Positions 1 to 5,524 of a stretch of 5,524 bases of DNA are shown one piece after another; the first letter of the stretch is position 1; every line of letters begins with the position of its first letter. The notes under the pieces are model-generated. The model did not search any database. It was not told where the DNA came from and worked only from the letters and a program-made list of their open reading frames with translations. A program made the translations under genes and the position numbers. The DNA comes from an uncultured Erythrobacter sp. (GTDB lineage Bacteria; Pseudomonadota; Alphaproteobacteria; Sphingomonadales; Sphingomonadaceae): positions 1-5,524 of the forward strand of contig CAJXTZ010000092.1 of NCBI GenBank assembly GCA_913061345.1, read 5' to 3'.

Positions 1-930
1 TTCGCTTTCACGCCGAAAGGGGCGCTGTTCCAGTTGCCCAAGGGGGCGACGGCGGTGGATTTCGCCTTCGCCGTCCACACCGATCTGGGCGCACAGACCG
101 TGGGCGCGAAGATCAACGGGCGGCACATGCCGCTGCGCACGCCGCTGGGCAATGGCGACGTGGTGGAAATCATCAGGAGCAAGAACGCACAGCCGCAACT
201 CTCGTGGCTGGGCTTTGTCGTCACCGGCAAGGCGCGCGCGTCGATCCGCCGCGCCGTGCGCGCCAAGGAGCGCGCCGAAATAGCCGAGATCGGCGCAAAG
301 CTGTACGACGAAATTACCGAGCGCCTTCCCGCCAAGGTGGGCAAGAAGGCCATGAAGCAGGCGGTGGACCGGCTCGAGCTCAACGACGAGGACGATCTGA
401 TGTACGCGATCGGTGCTGCCAAGCTGTCCGACCGTGAAGTGATGGAAGCGCTCATTCCCGGCAGCACAGCGGACATGCCAGAAGAGGCCGAACAGGAACG
501 CGCAATCTCCATCAAGGGGCTAACCGCCGGGGTCGGCTTTGACCTGGCCGATTGCTGCCATCCCGTTCCCGGAGACCGCATCGTGGGTCTGCGACGCCCG
601 CATGAAACCGTGGAAGTCCATGCAATCGACTGCTTGCAACTGGTTAACGGCGTGGATGCCGACTGGGTTGATCTTTCGTGGGGCGAACGATCCCACGGTG
701 CGATCGGACGGCTGAATGTCGTGCTGTACAACAGGCCCGGCACGCTGTCTGAAATGGCAGGCGTCTTTGCCCGCAACAACGCCAATGTAATGCACCTCGA
801 ACTGACCCAGCGCGACGATCCCTTTCACACCTATCTTCTCGACCTGGAAGTGCAGGATCTGGCGCATCTGACCCGCATAATGAGCGCCCTTCGTGCGACG
901 GACGCGGTTGCGCAGGCGGAGCGGGTCTAG
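1..930 (+). CDS. rsh: RelA/SpoT-family bifunctional (p)ppGpp synthetase/hydrolase, C-terminal part (5'-truncated)
   Basis: The frame is open from base 1 to the TAG at 928-930, giving 309 residues of the regulatory half of a long RelA/SpoT homologue. The hydrolase and synthetase domains lie upstream of the window, so any start inside it (for example TTG at 34) is spurious. Residues 1 to about 52 form the TGS domain (FTPKGALFQLPKGATAVDFA, then a segment ending GDVVEII). A helical region follows (about 60-165). The conserved cysteine/zinc-finger-like domain carries LADCCHPVPGD, with Cys185, Cys186 and His187. The C-terminal ACT domain spans about 234-309 (GRLNVVLYNRPGTLSEMAGV). In this family these domains sense ribosome and nutrient state and bias the enzyme between making and degrading the alarmone (p)ppGpp in the cytoplasm. 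Alphaproteobacteria usually carry one such bifunctional enzyme; that this copy is bifunctional is inference because the catalytic half is not visible. The gene converges with the isomerase gene across about 100 bases. Confidence 0.95.
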   Translation, partial: FAFTPKGALFQLPKGATAVDFAFAVHTDLGAQTVGAKINGRHMPLRTPLGNGDVVEIIRSKNAQPQLSWLGFVVTGKARASIRRAVRAKERAEIAEIGAKLYDEITERLPAKVGKKAMKQAVDRLELNDEDDLMYAIGAAKLSDREVMEALIPGSTADMPEEAEQERAISIKGLTAGVGFDLADCCHPVPGDRIVGLRRPHETVEVHAIDCLQLVNGVDADWVDLSWGERSHGAIGRLNVVLYNRPGTLSEMAGVFARNNANVMHLELTQRDDPFHTYLLDLEVQDLAHLTRIMSALRATDAVAQAERV

Positions 931-977
931 GCGCGGCTCAGTTTTCTGCGTGATCTCTCCCGCGCAGCCCCTGGTTC

Positions 978-1014
978 CAATCGTTCAACGACCTTCAGTT
1001 TCTCGCAACGATTG
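978..1014. terminator. Weak inverted repeat between convergent genes, possible terminator
   Basis: The 103-base gap between the rsh stop and the isomerase stop holds one inverted repeat: CAATCGTT at 978-985 and AACGATTG at 1007-1014, a perfect 8-base match around a 21-base loop. The position between convergent genes suits a shared terminator, but the loop is long, the stem is not GC-rich, and there is no clear T-run on either side. A competing short hairpin (TCGTT/AACGA) lies inside the left arm. This is only a weak candidate; nothing else in the gap looks like a terminator. Confidence 0.25.
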
Positions 1015-1033
1015 TCATTTGGTCGCCACCAAC

Positions 1034-2254
1034 TTAGTCGATCACGCGCTGCACCGGCACATGCACGCTGCACACGTCAACGCCGCCAGCAGGTTGCGTA
1101 TAGAACGCATCGTCGCGATTGGCCCGCACGGCGACGTAGCGAGCGAAAGTCTCGCTTCCGGTATCGAGATATTCGTAAGAAGGCGGAGCATCCATTTCGC
1201 TCGCCAGTCGAACCGACACGATAGGGGTGCGCAGGTCTGACTCCTCCTGGGTATAGAAGCCCAGTTCTCCTGATCCGCGCGGCAGGCTGGAAAGATGTTC
1301 CATCCCCTCGATCACCCGGCCCACCACGGCAAGGTTGCGATCCATATGCCGCTGCGGTTGACCGATGATCGTGTAAAGCTCGGCGCCTGTACCGGTATCC
1401 GGTGCATAGTCGCGCGCGACGCCGATGTAGCCGTAGCAGTGAAGGGGCCAGAAGAGGCTGCTCTCGACCACATCATAAGGTTCATCGAATTGCTGGGCAG
1501 GAAGGCGTTTGCCCGGATCCTCGACAGTGTTTCCCTCATCGTCTTCCCAATGAACGCCAGTTTCTTCATTACCGATTGGCCAGCCATTCCAGAACTCTAC
1601 CCAAGGGGCATAGCCATCACGATCGTGCCAACCTTGCTCTGTCAGGCGGGTTTGTGTTGAATCGATAGAGAGCAAGGCCAACTGCTCGCTCGTGGTGAAC
1701 CCAGGCGCGCCATCAATACCCGCTGCGGCCATCAGCGCTTCGACCGCTTTGATATGCTCGTCATGGGTGGAGGCAGGGTTCTCGAATATGTCTCGCATGG
1801 ACTTCGGCAAATTCTCGAAATCGGATGGGGAAGAATTCGGTGACACGGTCGCGTTACCCAGCGTATCGACATCAACCTCGTAGGCTGCAACCGGAGATAC
1901 CACACCCTCCGGCAGCGGCTTTGCCTCCGTCACATCGCCCCATTGTGTGACGTAGTTGTCCTGCACTCGATACACGCTTGTTTCGTCCCACCAAAGCGCG
2001 CGGGCGAGGGTGCGGATGTTCTCCACCCACGGCTGGCTGAAAGGCGCAGATATAAGCTGGATCACCAAGGTACGCGGATTGCCGCGATCGTCGGGTGCCA
2101 GTTGCATCACCAGCACGTCCTCGGGTGAAATCGCGAGCCATTCTTCATCGCTGGCAGAGGCAACGACCGAGGTTGGCGTCACTGGCTCCGCGCTCTCCTG
2201 TGCAGTGGCGGGGAGGGCGAGTGCAAGAGCGGACAGCGTGACCAGATTTCTCAT
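1034..2254 (-). CDS. Periplasmic cyclophilin-type peptidyl-prolyl cis-trans isomerase
   Basis: A 406-residue protein with an N-terminal signal peptide (MRNLVTLSALALALPATAQ, cleavage likely after ALPATA or ATAQ), so it is exported to the periplasm. The cyclophilin fold can be read in two halves. Residues about 60-107 (TLVIQLISAPFSQPWVENI, then LARALWWDETSVYRVQDNYV and TQWGD) match the first strands of the domain. Residues about 271-326 (HCYGYIGVARDYAPDTGTG, then ELYTIIGQPQRHMDRNLAVV and GRVIEGM) match the second half. About 150 residues rich in acidic and aromatic positions separate them, and a tail of about 80 residues follows. Family members catalyse cis-trans isomerisation of X-Pro bonds, typically assisting folding of envelope proteins; activity here is unproven because the sequence diverges from the classic FHRVI/SQFFI motifs. 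It starts with ATG at 2254, preceded by AGGA at 7-base spacing. It lies 30 bases downstream of the MscS gene on the same strand, so it is probably the last gene of that operon. Confidence 0.85.
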   Translation of the reverse strand: MRNLVTLSALALALPATAQESAEPVTPTSVVASASDEEWLAISPEDVLVMQLAPDDRGNPRTLVIQLISAPFSQPWVENIRTLARALWWDETSVYRVQDNYVTQWGDVTEAKPLPEGVVSPVAAYEVDVDTLGNATVSPNSSPSDFENLPKSMRDIFENPASTHDEHIKAVEALMAAAGIDGAPGFTTSEQLALLSIDSTQTRLTEQGWHDRDGYAPWVEFWNGWPIGNEETGVHWEDDEGNTVEDPGKRLPAQQFDEPYDVVESSLFWPLHCYGYIGVARDYAPDTGTGAELYTIIGQPQRHMDRNLAVVGRVIEGMEHLSSLPRGSGELGFYTQEESDLRTPIVSVRLASEMDAPPSYEYLDTGSETFARYVAVRANRDDAFYTQPAGGVDVCSVHVPVQRVID

Positions 2255-2261
2255 CGGGTCA

Positions 2262-2267
2262 TCCTGC
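2262..2267 (-). promoter_or_regulatory. Shine-Dalgarno site of the isomerase gene
   Basis: On the minus strand GCAGGA ends 7 bases before the ATG at 2254. This is the best ribosome binding site in the window. It fixes the isomerase start and supports translation from a message shared with the upstream channel gene, since it sits in the 30-base gap after that gene's TGA. Confidence 0.6.
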
Positions 2268-2284
2268 CATGCTTTACAGGCTCG

Positions 2285-4000
2285 TCAATCCTGCTGGCGG
2301 CCCATCGCTTCGTCGATCCGCACCTCGCGTTCGCGCGGCATGTAGGCGGGCGCGGGTTCGTTACCTGCGGCTGCATCCATTTGCGTGGCGGTTTTCAGCA
2401 GGAATTCGCGCACCCGGCAATGCATGGTCCAGCCGACCTTGGGATCCTTCGCCCACAGGCATGCGCGTGCGACCTTCGCCTGCGGCGTGTGGTCGATGAC
2501 CTCGAGCTTGGCCTCATCCTTCTTGATGATATCGTCCGCATCCTCGACGAAGCTCATCAACTTCTTGCGCAGTGCCTCCACATCGGCGCGATGATCGAGA
2601 TACACGGGTATGCGCATTATCAAGGCGGGTTCCTGCTTGGTCCAGTTCTCGAAGCTGGAGCCGACGAATTCGGCCACCGGCGCCATCACCCGGCGATCGT
2701 CCCAGGTGCGCAGCCGCAGGTGTGTGAAGCCGATTTTCTCTACGTAGCACCACTGGTCCTCATAATAGACGGCATCACCGATGCGCGCCGTCTTGGCAAA
2801 GGCGATCTGCATGCTGGCCATGATATCACCCAGCACCTTGCGCGCGGCAAAAGCGATCACCAGGCCCAGTGCGCCCGCGCCCGCCAGCAGGGAAAAGCCG
2901 AGCGTCTGGGTGATGTTGCTTTGCACCAGCACGATGCCAATCCCCGCCAACATCACTAGCACGATGATAAGGCGCCGTATGGCCGATGCCTGGGTGTAGA
3001 AGTCGCGGCTTTCCTCGTTTTCCGGCTTCTCGATCTTTCGGGCGTTGCGATCGGTGGCGAAGTCCAGCATGGCCTCTACCATCGTTACGATGATTGCCCC
3101 GATGGCGATTACGATCAGGGTGAGTTGCAGGGGGCCGAGGATATCCTCCACCGGACCGGAGAATGTGAAGAGCACGTTGCGCATGATGGCAAAGCTGCCC
3201 GCCAGTGCCAGCAATGTGACGGGCATCTGCACCGCGCGCATTATCCTTCCAGCCATGCTGTCATCGTCGCACCGTTTCTTTCCGGCGCCGATGCCCTTGT
3301 AGGTCAGTATTGCGGCAAGAAAGGCCAGCAGTAACACCAATGGAATGGCGATTACCTCCCACCAGGCCAGGGTCCAGAAAGCCTGCTGACGCAGTGTCTC
3401 AGGCAGGCTCATTTCAAAATCGGTGGGGCCGAAACGTTCATAGAGTTCGGGCAGATTGCCAACGCTCTGGCGGCTGAACATCCACACCGGTTCGCCGCCC
3501 GGCTCTTGCAGACGGGCAATGCTGACAGGAACGCTGCGGCGACCCAGTTTGAGATGCGCCAGCGTAATATGCCGCCGCTCTGCGCCGGCCATGGGATTCT
3601 TGTTGCTGGCAGCGGTATCTACCGCATCGGGCCGATCGGGCAGATCCGCCCAGCTAATGGCTATTGAACGGTTGGCGATCTCGTACATCATCGCCGCAAG
3701 GTTCTCGGCCTGCATGTCCTGTTCTCGGAGCGACAGGTTCGTCATGTCGAGCGCGGTTGCTGCCCGTTCCCATTCGCCAGCTTCCGCTGCGGCAAAGAAG
3801 CTTTCGAGCAACGCCTGCGGCGTATCGAGTTCCAGCGGTTCGCCCGGCGCAGCAAGACCCGAGTTGAGCTCATCTACCTCGTATACTTAAGGCTCCGACC
3901 CGCTGGGGACCTGTCGATCTTCCTGCGCGATTGCCGGCGCGGCAATCGCTGCGAAAACAAGGGCCAAGAGCCCGGCGAGCGTGCGATATATCCGTTCCAT
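2285..4000 (-). pseudogene. MscS-family mechanosensitive ion channel, interrupted by an in-frame TAA
   Basis: Read as one frame, codons 1-571 run from ATG at 4000 to TGA at 2285-2287. Residues 1-37 begin with a clear signal peptide (MERIYRTLAGLLALVFAAIA, then APAIAQ). Codon 38 is TAA (3887-3889), after which the same frame resumes with VYEVDELNSGLAAPGEPLEL and stays open to the end. A periplasmic N-terminal domain precedes transmembrane segments at about 208-235, 257-277, 289-312 and 342-360. The pore-lining MscS helix follows at about 366-408 (LLAGAGALGLVIAFAARKVL, then GDIMASMQIAFAKTARIGD), then the beta domain with DDRRVMAPVAEF and a cytoplasmic C-terminal region. MscS channels open on membrane tension to release solutes during hypo-osmotic shock. 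No frame shift is involved; one base change would restore the gene. The only downstream starts are weak (TTG at 3811) and would give a protein without its signal peptide. It is therefore a fresh nonsense allele or a base-call error. Neighbours are 46 bases upstream and 30 downstream on the same strand. Confidence 0.82.
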
Positions 4001-4046
4001 CCTGCAAGATGTTACGCACCGAAACGCCGATGGGTCCGAGATGGCG

Positions 4047-4451
4047 TTAACGCACCTCGTCTTCCAGCGCGTGCATATCGTCATCCGAAAGGCCGAAGTG
4101 GTGTCCGATCTCATGAATAAGGACGTGCGCCACCAGATGCTCGAACGTTTCGTCCCCGCGTTCGCACCATTCCAGTAGGATCGGCATCCGGAACAGGCGA
4201 ATGCGATCGGGCATGATGCCGGAATGCTCGATACTGCGCTCGGTCAGCGGCAGGCCCTCATAGACGCCCGTAAGTTCAAAGGCATGCTCGATGCCCATTT
4301 CCGCGAGCAATTCGTCCTCGGCAAAATCCTGAACCTGTATTACCACGTGGCCCAGGTGCTGCGCGAATGCCTTGGGAAGGCGCTGGAAAGCAGCGCGCGC
4401 GGCAGCTTCCATGTCCTCGATGGAGGGGGCAGGACCGATGGGGTGTTTCAT
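4047..4451 (-). CDS. Small zincin-like metallopeptidase family protein (HEXXH)
   Basis: A protein of 134 residues from ATG at 4451 (MKHPIGPAPSIEDMEAAARA) to TAA at 4047. Its hallmark is HVLIHEIGHHFGLSDDDMHA near the C-terminus, the HEXXHxxG zinc-binding motif with a following Asp-rich turn, as in the small metallopeptidase family formerly described as DUF1025/zincin-like (about 120-135 residues). The central LTGVYEGLPLTERSIEHSG and a segment ending RLFRMPIL also fit that family. It has no signal peptide, so it is probably cytoplasmic; substrates of the family are not established as far as I know. The same frame opens 17 codons earlier at ATG 4502, behind a GAAGG at 9-base spacing. I prefer 4451 because family length fits and because the 4502 start would overlap the likely tRNA promoter, but 4502 cannot be excluded. 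It is probably the first gene of the minus-strand operon with the MscS and isomerase genes. Confidence 0.85.
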   Translation of the reverse strand: MKHPIGPAPSIEDMEAAARAAFQRLPKAFAQHLGHVVIQVQDFAEDELLAEMGIEHAFELTGVYEGLPLTERSIEHSGIMPDRIRLFRMPILLEWCERGDETFEHLVAHVLIHEIGHHFGLSDDDMHALEDEVR

Positions 4452-4495
4452 GGCTGCGGGAATAGGGCGTGCAAACCGCCATGTCATTACGCTGC

Positions 4496-4530
4496 TTGTC
4501 ATTGCCCGATACCTTCGCTAGGTGCGCGCC
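4496..4530 (+). promoter_or_regulatory. Candidate sigma-70 promoter of tRNA-Ser with GC-rich discriminator
   Basis: TTGTCA (4496-4501) is followed after exactly 17 bases by TAGGTG (4519-4524), then CGCGCC (4525-4530). The -35 is good, while the -10 matches TATAAT only at its first two bases. The GC-rich discriminator is typical of stable-RNA promoters that (p)ppGpp represses. A start near 4531 would leave a leader of about 20 bases before the tRNA. Position and spacing support the call; the weak -10 keeps it tentative. Confidence 0.45.
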
Positions 4531-4550
4531 TTCTGCCAAGACAGGCATGC

Positions 4551-4641
4551 GGAGCGGTGGCCGAGTGGTCGAAGGCGCACGCCTGGAAAGTGTGTATACG
4601 GTAACCCCGTATCGTGGGTTCGAATCCCACCCGCTCCGCCA
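4551..4641 (+). tRNA. tRNA-Ser (anticodon GGA)
   Basis: A complete 91-base class II tRNA. The acceptor stem pairs GGAGCGG (4551-4557) with CCGCTCC (4631-4637), followed by discriminator G and an encoded CCA (4639-4641). The anticodon arm is CACGC-CTGGAAA-GTGTG, putting anticodon GGA at 4585-4587, which reads UCC/UCU serine codons. A long variable arm (ATACGG/CCGTAT) follows, as expected for serine. The T arm is GTGGG-TTCGAAT-CCCAC. It is transcribed away from the metallopeptidase gene. The sequence beyond it turns into insertion-sequence remnants, and tRNA-Ser genes are common integration targets, though I see no duplicated tRNA 3' end in the window. Confidence 0.97.
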
Positions 4642-4677
4642 TTCACAAACCATCGATAAAGAACGATAAAATATTTC

Positions 4678-4711
4678 CGCGAGAAGCGCGCAGTTCTGCG
4701 GGCTTCTCGCG
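4678..4711 (+). terminator. Strong hairpin downstream of tRNA-Ser, likely terminator
   Basis: CGCGAGAAGC (4678-4687) and GCTTCTCGCG (4702-4711) form a perfect 10-base stem. The 14-base interior folds further (CGCA 4689-4692 with TGCG 4697-4700 around GTTC), with one G-G mismatch at the base. The plus-strand tail AAGATTTCTC is only moderately T-rich. On the minus strand the stem is followed by GGAAATATTTTATCG, so it could also stop transcription arriving from the mobile region. Location 36 bases after the tRNA end makes termination the likeliest role. Confidence 0.55.
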
Positions 4712-4940
4712 AAGATTTCTCTCCGGGCGATTTTCGTGCTCCGGGATTTCGGCATTGGGTTGGCGGCTAAGCTGCCGTGAAATCGAAGAGCTCACGCTGC
4801 TCTTTCCGGCCCACAGGAAATGCACCAGCCTTGAGGCGCGTAGCGTTGAGCATGGCGGGTTGGGCCCCAGAAAGGGTGGCTTGCAGGGGCTTTGTTAGAG
4901 CAACGTGGCACCTCGCGCCGAGCTCTGCTAGCCAGCAGTG

Positions 4941-5222
4941 ATGCCGCGCAAATCTCCAGCCCTGCCGCCAAGCCCATTTCGCCGCTTCAACTCATCGCCT
5001 GAGATGTTCGTGAAGATCAATGGCAAGACCCATTACCTAAGGCGTGCGGTCGATCACGAGGGCGAGATCCTTGAAAGCTATGTTACGAAGAAACGCGATA
5101 AACGAGCGGCTTCGCGGTTCTTCAAGAAAACGTTGAAGCGCCATGGCAAGACAGAAACGATTGTTACCGATGGTCTCAAATCGTATCCAGCAGCGATCTG
5201 GCAAATATATATGCGGGTCTAG
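4941..5222 (+). pseudogene. IS6-family transposase, internally deleted and 3'-truncated
   Basis: The ATG at 4941 opens 93 residues ending at TAG 5220-5222. Residues 1-20 (MPRKSPALPPSPFRRFNSSP) look like the extreme N-terminus of IS6-type transposases. From Glu21 the protein matches the catalytic core: EMFVKINGKTHYLRRAVDHE, then ESYVTKKRDKRAASRFFKKT and IVTDGLKSY. In intact relatives roughly 70-80 residues with the helix-turn-helix separate these parts, so an in-frame deletion joins them at the GAG codon 5001-5003. The first catalytic Asp, normally immediately before that Glu (DE-x-[FY]-V-K), is replaced by Pro20. The second Asp is present (Asp77). The Glu region is absent because similarity ends near 5200 and about eight unrelated residues run into the IS5 remnant. 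It cannot be an active DDE transposase. GTG at 4938 is an alternative start of no consequence. Confidence 0.75.
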
Positions 5223-5489
5223 GCCGCGTTGACAAAAGAGTTCAGCCGTAGGCGGGCGGCGGCGAGGTTGAGGAATTTTTCGAAGGAGAGGGCGGTCTTG
5301 TCATAGCGCGCGGCGATAGTCAGGGTGCTGGTGTACCTTGCGGTTCGAGCGAGGTGGGATAGTTGGCAGGATGCCTCGGATCAGCAAGCTTTCGCGGAGC
5401 CGATCCCCATCATAGTCCTTATCCGCCAGCAGCGCGCTTGGTGTCGCGATCGGGATCGCCATCAGCGGCTCGGCAGCGGTGTAATCGGA
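5219..5489 (-). pseudogene. IS5-family transposase C-terminal part with frameshifting internal deletion
   Basis: Reading inward from the adapter junction (5489), the minus strand encodes ALLADKDYDGDRLRESLLIR, then LPTIPPRSNRKVHQHPDYRR, before a TGA at 5301-5303. ADKxYD carries the second catalytic Asp of IS5-family DDE transposases. A second frame then gives IAARYDKTALSFEKFLNLAA, ending LNSFVNAA and TAG at 5219-5221, the usual C-terminus of this family. In intact members about 20 residues including the Y-R-E signature with the catalytic Glu lie between DYRR and the IATRYDKT-like block. Here the two blocks are fused at ATCGCC (plus-strand 5312-5317), removing that segment and shifting the frame. 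The N-terminal half is missing because the contig ends. It is not functional as read. Confidence 0.75.
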
Positions 5490-5524
5490 CTGTCTCTTAT
5501 ACACATCTCCGAGCCCACGAGACT
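5490..5524 (+). other. Illumina Nextera transposase adapter (sequencing artefact)
   Basis: Bases 5490-5508 are exactly CTGTCTCTTATACACATCT, the Tn5 mosaic end used in Nextera libraries. Bases 5509-5523 (CCGAGCCCACGAGAC) continue the standard read-through adapter, and 5524 would be the first base of the index. Translated on the minus strand from 5504 it yields MYKRQ, an artefact N-terminus fused here to the IS5 transposase fragment. Genuine sequence ends at 5489. Confidence 0.97.

Larger units (their letters stand above)
4886..5489. mobile_element. Insertion-sequence debris: IS6-family remnant abutting an IS5-family remnant
   Basis: Two unrelated transposase remnants lie end to end in opposite orientation. 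The IS6-like part is on the plus strand. A possible left terminus, GGCTTTGTTAGAGCAAC at 4888-4904, resembles the GGCTCTGTTGCA-type ends of IS6 elements and lies 53 bases before the transposase ATG, a normal distance. The IS5-like part is on the minus strand and begins around 5213-5222, where IS6 similarity stops; its outer end is not in the window because the contig ends in adapter. The exact IS5 terminus and any target duplication cannot be read from this copy alone. The simplest history is IS5 insertion into, or deletion against, an already degraded IS6 copy. Confidence 0.6.

Noticed and set aside
520..867. 115-codon open frame antisense to rsh
   Set aside because: Lies wholly over the conserved cysteine and ACT domains of rsh and has no family features.
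34..930. A full-length gene starting at TTG 34
   Set aside because: The frame is open from base 1 and already encodes TGS-domain sequence before 34; the gene is simply cut by the window edge.
2381..2959. 192-codon open frame on the plus strand
   Set aside because: It is antisense to the well-supported MscS coding sequence and its translation shows no recognisable domain; GC-rich shadow.
3887..4114. 75-residue independent protein upstream of the channel
   Set aside because: Its C-terminal part is the signal peptide of the channel in the same frame, and its upstream part overlaps the metallopeptidase; the start belongs at 4000.
4276..4755. 159-codon minus-strand frame spanning the tRNA
   Set aside because: It runs through the complete tRNA-Ser and overlaps the metallopeptidase in another frame; the tRNA-derived peptide is a known type of false call.
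4792..4977. 61-codon minus-strand frame rich in Cys and Ala
   Set aside because: Overlaps the IS6 start and a different minus-strand frame; no motif or ribosome binding site seen.
1..5524. CRISPR array, riboswitch, phage or defence module
   Set aside because: No regularly spaced direct repeats, no riboswitch-like leader and no matching protein families are visible; the genes present are housekeeping, envelope or IS derived.

Overview
This is a chromosomal contig end from what looks like an alphaproteobacterium, probably in the Sphingomonadales/Erythrobacter-like range. The evidence is the moderately high GC content, a single long-form RelA/SpoT protein, a periplasmic cyclophilin of a type I associate with sphingomonads, and transposase remnants resembling IS5 and IS6 elements common in that group. 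The taxonomic call is inference from protein flavour, not from a search.

Layout. Bases 1-930 (+) are the C-terminal third of a bifunctional (p)ppGpp synthetase/hydrolase, cut off by the window start. It converges on a minus-strand run of three closely spaced genes. Read in transcription order these are a small HEXXH metallopeptidase (4451 to 4047), an MscS-type mechanosensitive channel with a signal peptide (4000 to 2285), and a periplasmic cyclophilin-type peptidyl-prolyl isomerase (2254 to 1034). Gaps of 46 and 30 bases suggest one transcript, and two of the three products belong to the cell envelope. The channel gene has an in-frame TAA (3887-3889) just after the signal peptide, so it is either a recent nonsense pseudogene or carries a base-call error.

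Divergent from the metallopeptidase is a complete tRNA-Ser(GGA) at 4551-4641. It has a plausible stable-RNA promoter with a GC-rich discriminator, and a strong hairpin follows the gene. Beyond the tRNA the sequence becomes mobile-element debris. An IS6-family transposase gene has lost most of its N-terminal half by an apparently clean in-frame deletion. Its 3' end is then replaced by the 3' end of a minus-strand IS5-family transposase gene, which has its own frameshifting internal deletion that removes the region expected to hold the catalytic Glu.

The last 35 bases (5490-5524) are not biological. They are the Nextera/Tn5 mosaic-end adapter followed by one further base, so the assembly broke inside the IS5 copy and kept untrimmed adapter. 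Any protein here starting MYKRQ is an artefact.

I found no CRISPR array, phage module, toxin-antitoxin pair or evident new defence system. The points worth a second look are the broken channel gene, the two internally deleted transposases, the split cyclophilin domain and the adapter.
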